Under the pieces are notes generated by a model, which worked only from the letters and a program-made list of their open reading frames with translations, was not told the origin of the DNA and made no database searches. DNA of 64,000 nt from Flammula alnicola (taxonomy: Eukaryota; Basidiomycota; Agaricomycetes; Agaricales; Strophariaceae): assembly GCA_015499995.1 (NCBI GenBank), contig JADNRV010000013.1:372001-436000 (forward strand). Reading direction: 5' to 3'. Of the stretch, positions 22,454-35,640 are shown in pieces. How positions within the stretch are numbered: position 1 is the first letter of the stretch; every line of letters begins with the position of its first letter. A program made the position numbers and the translations under genes.

Positions 22454-24972
22454 ATGAAAGTGGTTATAATTGGTGCGGGTCCCTCGGGTTTGGTGACTTG
22501 CAAAGCTTTACTGGAAGCCGCCAATGTCGACTTCCCTTTTGAGCCTGTGATCCTGGAACAGGAAGATAATATTGGCGGAACATTTAGATATCGCTCTTAC
22601 GAGGTATTTTCGTTTTTCCATCTCGAGTGTTCAATCTTCTGATCTGAATACTTCCTTAAGCATTCGAACTTAGTCTCATCGAAGCAGCTAACATGCTTCT
22701 CAGATTTTCGTTTACCGCCCTCCCATCCCGACCACCTGACTTTGAATGTGAGTTGGAAAGTATCGTTCGACGTTCGACAAAGACTATATTCATACAGTCT
22801 GAACACAATACCAGGAATACGTGCAATATCTGGAGGACTATGCCCAATCCTTCAATTTAGGTGGCAGAATCAATCTTAATTGCAAAGTGATCAATATTCA
22901 GCGAGCCGCGACGGGTAAACATCAAGTTACTTTTGTACGAAGAACCAACAACGGTCTTCAAGAGCCAGAGTGGGATAGAGGTGGCCATACTCATGCCTTT
23001 CCAACCTTCATATTCCTTGAGCTAATTCTCTTCCCCAGCAACAGAAACCATCACTGCGGATTATATCGCGCTCTGTGCTGGACTTCATGTAACTCCGTCT
23101 ATTCCCACCATCCCTGGCATTGAGCACATTCTCAACCCCCAAACGAGTGAAAAGGACGAAGTAACCCGAACCGTTTTCCACTCTATGGAATACAAACTAC
23201 GGTCTCAATTGGCTGGAAGACGCGTTATGATTCTTGGCACCGGGGAAACGGGCATGGATCTCGCATACGAAGCTGTGAAAGCTGGAGCTAAACAAGTTGT
23301 ACTGTGCTCTCGAGCAGGGTGTGTAGTTGGATAATAGATGCCAGTTCGCATCCCCATCCTCTTTTGACTAATTTTTTGTCAAAGCTTTTTATCTTTTCCG
23401 AAAGCACTGGTACGCAAGGGATGCGCAGTTTTCGAACGCACGCAAAATCTCACTCGTTTGCAATTTCAGAATGACTTCGAAATCTTTGGGATCGGCTTCA
23501 AAACCAAAACACCAGTTCCAATTGACTCCTTAATTACGAATTTGGCAGAAACAGCATATGTGGTGAATTCGTTCTTCCTCGCGTGTATGATGTTTATTCT
23601 TACGGTTATTTCACCCAGCATCCATGGGTCGCTCAATCCCATATACGGTGGTTGTAAATCTAATGGTATTAATTTATCATTCATGTCAGTGACTTGAGTG
23701 ATTTTGCAGTATATCCGACTTCGTCATCAAGCGCGTCCTTTGGCTTCTAACAGGTGCAACAGAATTTTTGTCATTGAGAGTAATTCTATGCCTAAATTTC
23801 AACTTTAGGAACGCAAGCAGGATGTAATCAATGGGTATGTTGTCCGATCACCGTTTAGCAGCTACTGTAAGTTCCGTGAGTGTCAGGCTGACGATCTGAA
23901 CAGGTAGGAGAATTAGACCAGAAAAGGCTCGGTCGAGCATATGTATTTCTGAACAAAGTCAGTGCACCAAAATCTAATCATATAATGATTAAATAACATT
24001 TTCGTAATCACCAGTCACATAAAGCAATGCCATACCTGAACCGACCTTACCGAAAGCGACCTTGGTATTTGGATTACATGTCTCGTTACATTGACCCTCC
24101 AGAAGACTCTCCGCCTCAGACAAATTTCACCGTCGACCTTGCACCTTTTCCAACTCACTTTTTGCCCAACGGTCAGGCCATTTTTACCCCATCCAAGCGG
24201 AAGGATTACGTTAGGATAAGTCAAATGGATATCCGGCCTGACACGGTCATTTATGCAACTGGATATACCCAACAATTCGATTACTTGGATAAAGGGAGCG
24301 GCTACCCTTCTCCTCGCGAAGCGGACCTTCGAAACGTTGCCAAAATTGGTGACGAAACCATTGGCTTCATTGGTTATGTCAGACCTGGCGTTGGTAAGCT
24401 GACAATACTGAATTTGTTGAAAATTTTCTTGGCTTTCCTGCTAATGAGTCTTTCAGGTGCTATTCCTCCACTTGCTGAAATGCAGGCCTTCTTTTGGATA
24501 TCTCTCATCAAGGGACACGTGAAATTACCTCTGTCGGATCCTCATTACCACCTGCTCACCTCCGAAGATGCTCGCATTAAGTATGGAGTGGATCATTCGG
24601 CGTACATGAGCACACTTGCAAAGGATATACAGGCTGCACCTGGGCTATTGGATCTTTGGTGGACATACGGGCTCAAAGTGCTTTTATGTTACTGGTGAGT
24701 GATTTCCATCAGTGCATCCAAAAGATATTGTCTCATAAATTCACAATAACAGCTTTGGGGCTGCATTCACACCTTTCTACCGCCTCGTAGGGCCTTTCCG
24801 TTCTGACGCTGCTCCAGAAATCATTAAAACAGAACTCTGGGAAACAATCACACGCCGGGGGATTATTGGCAATATTACTATGGGTTTGATACCAATGCTT
24901 TTCTATCTATCCGTAAATATGCTCGCATTCCTTCTTGGAACTGGGTGGCAATTACTTGGTGGTCACTTGTAG
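22454..24972 (+). CDS. Flavin-containing monooxygenase-like protein (FMO / NDP-oxidoreductase)
   Basis: FAD/NADPH-dependent monooxygenase family. It starts MKVVIIGAGPSGLVTCKAL with the FAD-binding GxGxxG at residues 7-12. The second Rossmann motif is GTGETGMDLAYE for NADPH. The C-terminal ATG-type motif is YATGYTQQFDYL. Also seen: FRYRSYE, the family NxxLxxF-type stretch NMLLRFSFTALPS, IGFIGYVRPGVGAIPPLAEMQ, and two hydrophobic C-terminal segments (YGLKVLLCY; GLIPMLFYLSVNMLAFLLG) that suggest ER membrane attachment. At least eight introns interrupt it; several exons between 22.6 and 24.0 kb are very short, so internal edges are approximate. Ends GGHL-stop at 24970. The substrate is unknown; such genes are numerous in Agaricomycetes and linked to xenobiotic or secondary metabolism. 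No biosynthetic cluster surrounds it. Confidence 0.87.
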
Positions 24973-26600
24973 CCCTAGTGTATTCCGGACAGTCCACTTA
25001 ATAGACTATCTCAAACTTTCCATCATCGCCTTCTTCCATTACCCTGCTTAGATCAGTAGTTTCAGTACTTATTTCGAGACTTTATGACGGGAAGTTGAAG
25101 CGCGAACTGAGCGCGAAAAGTGGTTGATCATTGCATATATCACGTGGAGCCGAGTCCATTAACGCGCTAAGTTCAAGTTGTCGTAAGTCTGTTTATTCGC
25201 TTGAATTTACCGTGGATTTAACACGGCTGTCAGCCGCGCTAAATTTGAGATTCGCGATCTGACAGCGTGACAAAGGGTCGCACCAAGGCCTGTACCTCTT
25301 TAGGTGCGGCATCATCACTAAGTAAGTAAGTCTGGGTGCCCCGGGGTTGTTATCACACGCAATAGGATGCAGTGAAGTCCATAGAATATGTAGATGTAGA
25401 AATGAGGCTGCAGGCCAAGAAATTTTAGAAAAATCTATTGTTTTGTATAGTTAGCTAACAAGTATACAAAAAAAAGTAAGGGAGCAAAAATGGATTAGGT
25501 AGGGAGGGAATGTAGCCGCGCAGCGAGAAAAAATATAGTGCAATGCCGTCCGCTGAACCAGCGGCAACAGGAAGGTGATTGCGTAATGTCAGAGGAGGGG
25601 GCACGCCAGTTCGCGACCAGGGTCTGAACAGCGTCCGAATTTATCAATCCAGTACGTACAACGCAAAATCCAGACGCCGCAGGCAGCGAGCTGGCTTTTC
25701 CGAGTCCCCGTTCCGTGTTCCGCCAGCCCAATTTAAGAGTTGAACCAGCCCAATTTAAAGAATTTAAGGAATTTAAGCTTAACTCCTACTTAATCTTAAA
25801 TTTGGGCTCGGAATCCTCGTAGCGCTCACAATTTGCCCTCGGAGGCTTCATATTCGAAAATTTAAGGTTGAATTATGTCTAACCTACTACTACTATTTTG
25901 CGTGAGGGAGGGGATGGCAGGTGCTCAGGTGCTCTCCTCGAGGGCAGACGGCGAGAGCAAGCTCCGAGCAGGAGCAGCACGCGTGCCTGCCAAAACGGTA
26001 AAACCCCCGGGGGTCACGCAACCACCGAACACGCGCGAACGCCGAACACGCGTTCCTCGAACGGGGTTTTCCACGAGGGTTTTCCGAGCCGTGAACGAGA
26101 GTTCCCAGGCCTCGAACGCGGGAAAACCCACCGGGCAAAGGCCCAATGCGTGGCGGGGTCGGTCACATCACGTGCACGGCCATCACCGATCAGCGCGATC
26201 AACGGCATGACCTCACGGCATACCATAACAGGCAAAAGGGCCCTGACCTGGGCCCTTAAATTTACAAAGGTAAGTCTGGAGAACTGTGTATTAGTATGCA
26301 CCTAAAGTCATCTCTGTTCCGAATATCAAACTTCTAAACTTTGACCCAATCTTTGGCAACGAATTATCGGATTCATTCAAGCCTAATTCAATATTGTAAG
26401 TGTATTTGTTTAACTTATCCAGATCTGATAATGTCAGTCACATTAGCCATCCCGTCGACAGGGACGAACAAAGATTTACTAGTAACTGGGCAAGAGATAA
26501 GAAAAGGTAACATCAAGGCGACCGAGAGAGCCATAGAATACCACTTCACAAGCAATCCGATACGGCAAAATACACGTTAATAGGAGAAAGCTTCTGTATA
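24973..26600. repeat. Gene-poor repeat-like interval with hairpins and a GC-rich island
   Basis: 1.6 kb without a credible gene. Around 25726-25812 an AT-rich foldback is formed by AGCCCAATTTAAG-type copies facing CTTAAATTTGGGCT. Between about 25900 and 26260 a CpG-rich island holds short direct repeats of GAACACGCG and GGGTTTTCC type. It ends in a perfect 8-bp-stem hairpin (AAGGGCCC / GGGCCCTT, around 26236-26257). The contrast of AT-rich foldback and GC-rich island resembles a decayed non-autonomous transposon, but I could not define terminal repeats or a target duplication. Confidence 0.4.
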
Positions 26601-29600
26601 ATGGCGACGTCGTACAAGAACATCCCGCCTATCGCAACGTCACCTTTGAATGGCTTTGCACAACCTGTTACTGCCTTGTCATTTGACCCAGTATCCGACA
26701 TCCTTTGGACGGGACTGGACTCCGGGACAGTAACGGCTTACTTTGGAACTCACGGCATCCGAGGCCCTTCCTTTCGAGTTGGTGGTAATCTGGCTGTGAA
26801 GAAAATTACCTCTGGAGATAATAATGTTCAAGCATTGGGCGAAGCTAGCGAGGGTTTGGGATCATGGATGAAAGGAGGTGTGAATAAATGGTTTTATCGG
26901 TATGTGAGCCTCTTTCTTTTGTTCTATATAGTTGACGAATACCACTTGCAGGCCCGACGTGAATATCGTTACATTTTCAAACACGCCTTCCTCTTCCAAT
27001 ATCATGGCCGTCTCACTCGCCAATCTAGAGATGGCTTTTCTGAGCCCAATTAACGGAGCATGCATTCGTAAAGTTCCAACGACTTCTGTCCTCACACAGC
27101 TAGAATTATCTCATTCGATGTTACTTTCTGGTTCGTCGGATGGATATTTGCGTGTTCATGATCCTAGAACAGGAATGGGAAGGTCTGGTGGAACAGAAAA
27201 CTTTGTTAAAGCCCATGCCAGGTCAATTCAAGGAATTCAGACAACCGGAAATTTTGTATTTTCGATTGGTATGGGGGAAAGGCCAGTAAAGTTAAACCGT
27301 AATGTGGCCGACTTCATTAATCTAGCATCCTTACAGGCATTCGCGGCCCTTTCCCGATCCATTGGTCAAAGTTTATGATCTGCGAACAATGCGACCATTG
27401 CCTCCAATTCCATTCTCTGCCGGTCCTGCTTTCATCCATGCAATTCCGAAAAAGACGTCTAGTTTGGTTGTCATTTCTAACCAAGGGTTAATTAATGTTG
27501 TTGACGCTTCCAACCCCTCTGCATCCAACGAATTCTACCAAGTGCGTAACTAACACCTCCAGTCCGGAACTTGTTGACTTTATATCCAGCTGGATATTCC
27601 TACTTATATTACCTCTACTTCGATATCACCAACCGCCGCATATGTGGCATTTGGAGATGCGGAGGGGACAGTTCATCTGCTGTCTCAGGCCGATAATAAC
27701 ATTCCGTTCAATGGATTCGAAGGGCAGCCTGTTCCATGGGCCGATACAGCTGCCCCCTCACCTGACATAGAGTGGACCAAATCAACGTGAGCTCGCTCCT
27801 ATCTCCGTTTTCTCCGTCTAATACTCCTAAAGACCCCTTAATTCAGTCGGGATGCCATACTTTGATACTCAGCTTCTATCAGCTTGGCCTTCTAACCTTA
27901 GCTCAAAGGCAGTCAGTTATTCTCCTCCTCAAAACATTCCTTCACAAATTCTGGCGTCAATGAAATTCAATGAAAATATTGCATATGCTACCTTACCGAA
28001 AGAACTCAGAGGACGACGTAACATGACGAATGCTGAACCACGGAAAGGAGTTGGTCGTTTTCGCAGTGGAAAGACCATGGAGGAGGTACGCTCCTATTAT
28101 TGATGCCTGTCTTGTTTGCTAGAACGATATCAGCCAGGACATGACAGCTCTAGCTACGACAGCCCTGGTTTCGGTCATGGCGACGGAGAAGTTCCAAGGA
28201 GGTATCGCCGTGTCGAAATTGAATATTCCAAATTTGGTGTTGAGGATTTTGATTTTGGGTGAGTACATCACTTGCTCATTTATCTCGACATTCATTCAGC
28301 AAGAGTACAGTTTTTATAATAAGACTGAATTCAGTGGCTTGGAGACACATATCCTGAACTCGTACACCAACTCGGTTGTTCAAGTTATGCATTATATCTG
28401 GCCCATTCGACAACTGGCAAAAGCTCACATTACCGACAACTGTCCTCGAGAGCATTGTCTTCTTTGTGAGCTTGGATTCATCTCGCGCATGCTTGAGGAC
28501 GCACGCGGAACAAATTGCCAAGCAAGTAATTTTTGCAAAACGGTCGGCGTGTTAGCTCAAGGTGCATATTCTACCTTGTGCCGAAAACAAAATTTCTTAC
28601 TGATACATCGTTTAAACAGCCTCCAATGCCATAGAAATAATTGATTACGGACGTGAGGCTAGCGAAATCGACTATCTTCAAAAAATTCAGATATTCCACC
28701 GATTCCTTGTTGACCATCTGAGCTCAGAGGGGAATTCCTTCTCCAATAATCCTTCACTCCTTCCTTCCAGCACGCAGTCAACTCAAGCAGCATCTCCGGT
28801 TACCCAACTTTTAGGAATTGATGGACAAAATTTTGTCACATGCTCTGTTTGCAAAGGAATAAGAGAAAAACCCCTTCTCACTCATGTGGTTGATTTGGTC
28901 TATCCTAAGAAAGTTTGTTAATTTCTACGCCTTTCGCAAACTCGGGCTGAATCAAACCTAGCCAATGACTAATGAACAGGCGTCACCAAACTTTTCCAAC
29001 ATATTACGAAGTTCCCTCTTCCGCCAGGTAACCCACAAGGCGGTGTGTCCGTTGTGCAAGCATTTTTCCACCTTCGTCTCTCGGCGGTCGACATCGTCCC
29101 AGCAACTTCCTCCCATCTTGGCGGTCAATGCATCAGTCTATAACGACGAGACTTTCAGCTTCTGGCAGGACTCTCGCGGCTCAACCTTCTTGCAACCCCG
29201 AGTTTCTCTTTGTGGTCAAATCGGCGGCGTCGATGACACAGAAGAAGTTGTCTATGAAATACGAGTACGTTCTTTCTCTTGACAGAGAGAACTGGCATTG
29301 AAAGCTATTCAGGCTCTCGTAGCAAGAATTTGCGGGAAAGATAGTAAATCTCATTTGGTTGCAATTGTCAAAGGTACGCTGCGTCTTTGCTTTCTGCCTC
29401 CCTCACATCATAATATAATGTGAAGTCCCGGAGGCCGAAGAAATTGGCATGTCCAGTCCTTGGTTCTTATTCAACGACTTCGTCGTCACGAACATCTCTC
29501 AAGAAGAAGCATTGAGCTTCCCGGACAAGTGGAAAGTCGGTCACCCTTCCTTATGTCCTCAAGTGCCTCGCATTGATGGCTCACAAGTTTCCTGCAATCG

Positions 29601-30739
29601 TCTATCTGGAGCGGGTAGATTCACGGAGTACACTAAACTTTAGCGATCTGACTTATGACCTGGATTCTTCTATCCTGAGCAGAGATACCTCTATCGCAAT
29701 GTAAGCTTCACTTTTTTGGCGTACGACCAGTAGGCTGAGCTATCCAAAGCAATCGAGATCCGGCACTCATCAAACACGAATTTTTGCATCCTGACGAGTT
29801 GCCAAAACCTGGCACACTTGTTGCCATCGACGCAGAGTTTGTGTTAATGGAACAGGTTTGTGACTTGCATTCGATTCGCGTATTTCTACTAACATCACGC
29901 AGGAAGAGACAGAATTCCGTTCTGACGGCACTAAGAAGGTTTTAAGGCCAGCTAGATTCAGCCTTGCCCGTGTTTCCGTTCTTCGTGGAAATGGGCCTCG
30001 CGAAGGAGTACCATTCATCGACGACCATATCCACACCAGCGAAATAATTGTCGATTACCTGACAGAGTTCTCTGGAATAAAGTGTAAGTTTCATTCTAAC
30101 CACCCGTCGAATCTACACTCAAATACAACAGTCGGCGATCTGGACCCTTTACATTCTAAGTATACTTTGACTCCGTTGAAGCTCGTCTATAAGAAACTCC
30201 GTCTCTTGGTCGATAGCGGGTGCATCTTCATCGGGCACGGACTTTCCAAAGACTTCCGAATTATCAGTAAGATTTCTGTCCATTCCCTGCGCCTGCTTGT
30301 TACTAATTGGACGGTCTAGACATATATGTCCCGCCGGAGCAAGTTATTGATACAGTCGACCTATATTTCCTCAAGGCACGCCAGCGTCGTTTATCCTTGC
30401 GCTTTCTTTCCTGGTACATCTTAGGAGAGCACATCCAGACTGATACGCACGATTCCATCGAAGATGCTCGTTCGGCACTCAGGTTGTACAACGCGTACCA
30501 CGAGTTTGAAGCCCAAGGAATATTTGACCAAAAACTCGACGAGATATATAAAGAAGGACGGCAGTTTGTGCGTAAAACTTCCAATCTTTATTTGCTGGAC
30601 AATATTCAACATATTCTAGGGCTTCAAACCCCCGATATTGCTCGACGCCCCCGAGACGGGAGAAAACTCTTCTCCCATTCCTCCACATAGGCTTGCTCAA
30701 AATAACGGTACCGATCCAATTGGGTTTGTTCAAGGTTGA
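26601..30739 (+). CDS. PAN2: PAN2, catalytic subunit of the PAN2-PAN3 deadenylase
   Basis: Poly(A)-specific 3'-5' exonuclease trimming mRNA tails in the cytoplasm. The start MATSYKNIPP leads an N-terminal WD40 part (LSFDPVSDILWTGLDSGTV, SGSSDGYLRVHDPRTG, VKVYDLRTMRPLPPIPF). The linker PAN3-binding region is followed by an inactive USP/UCH-like domain (GLETHILNSYTNSVVQVMHY). The DEDDh exonuclease is intact: AIDAEFVLMEQ, GHGLSKDFRIIN and DTHDSIEDARSALRLY. About 15 short introns are present. I place the stop at 30737-30739: a 3'-terminal intron (donor GTGCGT after RQF, acceptor ending TTCTAG near 30619) joins to GFKPPILLDAPETGE, which looks like the usual PAN2 tail. Without it the frame would end at 30690 with an untypical tail. 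Convergent with the PDCD5 gene. Confidence 0.93.
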
Positions 30740-30865
30740 CCCTCGGACACAGAAAGGCAACATAGCTTACCTGTGTGGCTGGCTAAGAAATTTATTAGTC
30801 GTCGATTCTTTGTGCATCCATATACATTAGCCATGTCTTATCCATTATCAACAAACGATCGGCTG

Positions 30866-31404
30866 TTAAATGTCAAAATCGTCGTCCAAACCTTTCCGAC
30901 GGCGATACTTTTGGGCTATTAGAGCAGAACCACAGACAAGGCTGGAATGAACGCACTACGATGGTAGACTTCTTTACCCCAGACTTCCCTTGTACTTCTT
31001 CCATCTGTCGCGGAATAAATTTCGGTTAATTGGAGTCTGACAATCACGGAAAGCAATTATAATTCACCTGGTTCAGTAGGTCAATAAGCTGTTCCTCGCT
31101 CACTCGTCCTCGGAGCTGTCCAGATTGTGCCATCCTGAAGATAATCATTTCAATCTGCTTCGAGCGCTCTGGGCTAACAAGTGCGATGCGGGACACTGAT
31201 CATATCAGGTCAGACGATCATCAATTTGCTTTGCTCAGAGGTTGGAAGTTCGTGAAACGTACATCTTTCTCGTGCTGCGGTATCGAGGACCGTGGTGAGC
31301 ATGTCTCGTCGCATCTGCTCCTCCTGCTCGCGTTTCTGCTCCTGCTCTTCATTGGTAGGCTGTCCCGAAGGCTGCACCGGCTGATTCTGTGAGATTGCGT
31401 CCAT
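30866..31404 (-). CDS. PDCD5 / TFAR19-family DNA-binding protein
   Basis: Small helical protein of the PDCD5 family, conserved from archaea to man, with roles linked to chaperonin CCT and apoptosis in animals. It starts MDAISQNQPVQPS, then NEEQEQKREQEEQMRRDML, the conserved first helix. Splicing gives RERLSRIALVSPERSKQIE, MAQSGQLRGRVSEEQLIDLL and a basic-acidic tail RRRKGLDDDFDI, all typical. Three introns are visible: donor GTACGTTT after codon AGA; GTGAATTA after LLNQ; GTAGTGCG after STI. The predicted length is about 120 aa, as in the family. It ends 126 bp from the PAN2 stop (convergent). Confidence 0.9.
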
Positions 31405-31899
31405 TGCTTCAAGCGTAGGGGAATGAAGAGAAAAGGTGCGTAAGGTTATTCAGCAGCGTTGAGCTGACGCAAGCGAGGCAATTAGGAGGTACTGTAACAG
31501 GTTGGAGGGGCCAACTGATAGATTAAGTGGAAGAAGGATGGCTGTAATGGTGGAGGGGATAGCATCTGTGAGTAACTGATTAGATACCAAATGCGTAACG
31601 ACAAGTCATTCCGAGCATCGAGGGTCCAAAGATCGAGAGTCCGAAATTCATCTCGACTCTTGCGCATTCTGAGTACAGTTTATGTAAATAACTTCACTCT
31701 GTCGGAGTCTGCATGTATTATTATTATCAGCTGTACAATAACATTCCTCGACTAAACCAGCATCTACAAATATGATAGTCTTCGTATGCTACACTTGGAA
31801 CGAACAGTTAATACAGGTAAAAACGGAAAACGAAACCCTGTAACAAATCGTAAAACCCATGTGCAAAGAAAGTCGTAAAGATAAAGTCGTAAAGTCGTC
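31405..31899. other. Intergenic
   Basis: About 500 bp holding the PDCD5 promoter and the cupredoxin 3' region. No gene, RNA or repeat recognised. Confidence 0.35.
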
Positions 31900-33171
31900 T
31901 CAAGCAAACAAGACAATAGCTCCAAGAACCGCAATGAAAGTGCGGGCATAAGAGGACATGAATGCAGCCTGTGCATCACTTGTGGTTGTGGTAGAATTGG
32001 CAGCGGTACCGTTTAATTGTTTCGCGAGTGCCTGGAAGGCAGCAAAGTTCTTTGGACCGGATTCAACTGCGTTGGCGGCGAAGACCATGCCTTGACCGCA
32101 GTGGGTTGCTTGTCGGCAGTATGCCCAGATAGGGTTAGTCTACAGAGCGACAGTGATGAGTATTTGCAAAGAAAGCGAGGATTTCAACAGAACTCACATC
32201 GTTGACCTGAATGGTGAAGGTGGGGAAATTTGACGAGACACCATCAGCAACGGGGATGCTATAAATGTTGTCAGATAAATGATTCCTTAACGAAAAGTAA
32301 AGCAAACTTGCAATGAAGAGTCAAAGCCAATCTGTCCAGTCGTACTGGTCGACGCTAAAGCACGGCAGGGATCGTCAAAAGAGCTCGAAGTGACGGTGTG
32401 GTTCTTTTGATGGAACTCGAAGGTAATAGTGTCGCCGACAGCAGCGGTAATGTTTGAAGGACTATAAGCGAGGATATTTGGACCGCCGACGATGATCCTG
32501 TGATCAACGCCTGTAGCTGTGGTTGTTGGTGCTGCAGTGGTGGCAGAAGCGTCAGTGCCATAGGTTGCGGAGGCCGTTGCAGTTGCGGTTGCGGTCCCGG
32601 TCGCGGCGCCTGTGCCACTCGCAGTAGCTGTACCAAATGGAGAAGTAGCTGCTGCAGATTGGAATGCAGCAAATTTATTGCCAGGATTAACGGCGAAGAC
32701 CATGCCCTGCTGGCAGTGATTCGCTTGGCGGCAATACACCCAGATGGGGTCTGTGCTGGTTACGTTGAGGAAAGCGACGTTGAAGTTGTCGGTTTGAGTG
32801 TCCGGCACTGGTTGACTGAAGCATACGATGTAAGAAAGAGGACAAAGGTTACAGAACGGTAAAGAGAATTCTCACAAATCTGAATCGAATCCATTGGGAG
32901 CACGCAGACAGGGAGCATCAAACGACGACTGGGTCGCAGTGTGGTTCTTCTGGAGGAACTCAAATTTAATCAGGTCACCAGGGTTTGCAGTCTTTCAATC
33001 GGAATCAGAATATATGTCAAAGAAGTAAAAATCAAGAGGACATACGACGGTGTTGGGGTTGAACTGGAGAACTCCACCAAGTCCACCTACGGTAACATTG
33101 AAGATTTGGCTCGCGAGAGACGTTTGGCTGATTGCGAGAAAGAGCGAAGATATCGTAGCGAAACGATGCAT
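31900..33171 (-). CDS. Secreted tandem cupredoxin surface protein, probably GPI-anchored
   Basis: Extracellular protein with two phytocyanin-like blue-copper domains. The signal peptide is MHRFATISSLFLAISQTSLA. Domain 1 has FNPNTVTANPGDLIKFEFLQ, KNHTATQSSFDAPC and VYCRQANHCQQGM, giving the His, Cys, His and Met positions of a type 1 copper site. An Ala/Thr-rich linker with a TATATASAT-like run separates it from domain 2. Domain 2 repeats the scheme: NHTVTSSSFDDPC and AYCRQATHCGQGM. The C-terminus is a hydrophobic tail (TFIAVLGAIVLFA) after Ser/Thr-rich sequence, typical of GPI attachment. Four or so introns are present. The protein is probably cell-wall associated; whether it binds copper is inferred from conserved ligands. 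Confidence 0.87.
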
Positions 33172-33584
33172 CGTGAAATGTGTTATTAGGATCGAGGATA
33201 CGCGACTTGAGGCGTTCTGGTTAAAGTGGCTGGAGCTTGTTGGACGAAGTGGGCGTAACGTGAAGAAAATCCAAAGCGAAAAATGGGACGCTCAACGTTG
33301 GGAGAGAAAGATACGAAGGAATGAACCTCTGGATTCTTGCGGGCTTTTATACGAGAACAATAACGCGCCATGGCCGATCGATCTAGACGAACAATGGGTG
33401 AAAGCTCTTCGAACAAAATATGTCATTGTGCATTGTTGGTGGTCACGTGATCGTTCAAGAACAACAATCTCCTTGCTTAAACTTAAAGTCCTTTTGTTTT
33501 GCACTGCGACCATCCCAGGATGTCCGCTATAACCGCGCGCCTGGACATAGTAGTACATACTATAACCTCATGCTGCAAAAAAAA
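33172..33584. other. Intergenic, up to the left edge of the segmental duplication
   Basis: About 400 bp upstream of the cupredoxin gene. The unit 1 homology begins just after it. Confidence 0.35.
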
Positions 33585-33723
33585 ACAATATCGACTATTA
33601 ATAGACTGAACATGGACAAAGCTTGGACAAAGCTAGGATACATAAAGGCGCTACATAAAATGATCTACACATGTAGAGTTCGAGATGTGAGGTATAGTAC
33701 AGCTGCTACTGTTAGTCCGCGTA

Positions 33724-35417
33724 TTATACATACAATTCAACGAATGTGGCCCAGCGTTCCACGACCGGTTTAACGAGTTCTTCCCATTCCTTCCCTTGAT
33801 ATTTTCCGCGTTTCCATCTCTTGAACTCAAATATTTCCTTGTGGACGCTACCGCAATCTAGACAAGGCGCCGCAGAATTTGAATCTTTCGAGCCGCTAGA
33901 CTTCGTTTCAGTCATCGGCGCTGCATCGATATTGGGCCACGAAGGATCAAGATATATGGTCGAACAAGCCAGATCTGCGAGCTCAAGATGGATGAGTCGT
34001 TCTGGAGAAAGTTAGTTTTTGACATTGATAGCGATATTGTTACACACTTACCCAGGCGATGACACCAAGGTCCTTTCTCGCCAGCTTTGACTCTGCCTTT
34101 CATGAGACTACCCTCGTTTCCATCTTCATCAGGCTCCACCGTTCCGGGGTAAAATCCTCTTAGAACTTGCTCCTTCGACCCACACTGCTTACCCCATTGA
34201 TCGATCCTCTTCACAAGGTTAACCGCACGACCAACTTTAAGTTTAATCGTCTCCATTTCCTTTTTTTCTATACTGATTGCTCAAATCAAGTCTTCTAAAA
34301 CTGAAAAGGGTGGACGAACCGCGAATCTCGAATGTATAGATGTATCCCTCGACATCTGAATTAGAATGCGCTTTCTCCATCTCAACTCGCAAGGACACTT
34401 GTGTTTCTGTTCGCAAGTACGGCCGTATCCAACCTATATATAATATAATGAAGGTTGCTTTAATTGAGGGATAAGCTCAATATATGCGACGTACGATCGA
34501 AGTCCACCCATTCACCATTCTTTCGCGCGTAGTAGCCACTTGGGCTCATGACTTCCTTGCTATGTTGATAGCAAAACCTTGGAATTGATGAAGAGTCGCC
34601 ATCATCAGAGTCGAACGCTGAAAGTGCAGGCTTGGTTTTGACCGTCCGAGAACAGGGTTTATTGGCTTTAGTTACACCAGCGCATTTCTCTTGACCAGCT
34701 TTCCCGGTGGGTGTAGAGACGGCGTTGGGTAATTCCGCCTTACTTCCTTTGGTTGGAGTCGATGGAGACGAGGCTGGTTTCTTACGAGCAGGTTTCGACG
34801 GCGTAGAAGACGAAGATGATATGCGGGGCTTGATGGCAGAGGGAGGTATAGGATTTGAATGTGGGCGAGCAGCGACACGAGAAGCATCATGCGTTTCCGG
34901 AGGCCGAAGGGCCATTTGCATCGTCAAAGACTGCGGATAACCAGAATAAGGTGTGGGCATTGCCATCGTCGGCCGTGGGTGATTAGGCGCCGATGAAGAG
35001 TAATTAAACTTGCTAACACCGGAGCTTTCTATAGGACTTGGGGCGTAGATAAGGGGGGCCACGTTGTAGGCAGGATTGAAGCCTCCAACGAAGGAGGCAT
35101 TGGAGGACGGAGCATTGGGCCGGTGGTTGGTAGACACCGAGAGGTTGTTGAATGAAGGGATTAGGTTATCTGCATTGGCATAACCGGATATCTTTGAATC
35201 TTGAGCCTGAGGCTTTCGCGGTGGTTTAGGGGGAACTTGGGCATCCCACGTATCCACGTCCATGGCATCGTCCATTGGCGAAGACTTTTTCTATGGGAAA
35301 GTCAAGGAATGCACAAATATTCATGAAAGCAGTAAAACGGACCTTGGAGTCGAAAGAACTGAGCAGATTGTGTAGGAAGTTCTTTGCTTTCCCCTTTGCG
35401 GAAGGATTGCCAGACAT
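33724..35417 (-). CDS. T5orf172/MUG113-domain protein, copy 1
   Basis: Fungal protein with a T5orf172 (MUG113, GIY-YIG-superfamily) domain; function unknown, suspected DNA-binding or nuclease-like. Exon 1 (35343-35417) encodes MSGNPSAKGKAKNFLHNLL. Exon 2 (34495-35290) is a disordered Ser/Pro-rich region ending with CAGVTKANKPCSR and RFCYQH, likely a small zinc-binding motif. The domain itself follows in small exons: GYIYTFEIRG, IKLKVGRAVNLVKRIDQWG and CGSKEQVLRGFYPG. The last exon has LELADLACSTIY and a CLDCG...HKEIFEF motif, ending FVELYV. All frames are open and spliced phases agree, so copy 1 appears functional. It diverges from copy 2 by scattered substitutions and lacks one ARKKP repeat. 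In unit 1 it no longer faces an intact LCP5 gene. Confidence 0.82.
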
Positions 35418-35640
35418 GGCTGGTACTGAATCCTAGAGCTGTCTTGATATAGGTGGACAGTTTGTAACCATGGCAATCGCGACGTGTTCAGCGATTTACC
35501 TGGCGGGGTGCAGTGAACTGAGTGAGGCAGCGTTGTGGGATCGCGCCAGGGTTTGGGCTATGCAAGTACGTACATACATGTGACCGTATAGCTTGATATC
35601 CACCACAGCCACAAACTTACTTGTATTGTCCAAATTGTCA
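35418..35640. other. Promoter segment conserved between both duplication units
   Basis: Near-identical to 49923-50103. Homology breaks off after the sequence around 35640. Confidence 0.5.
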
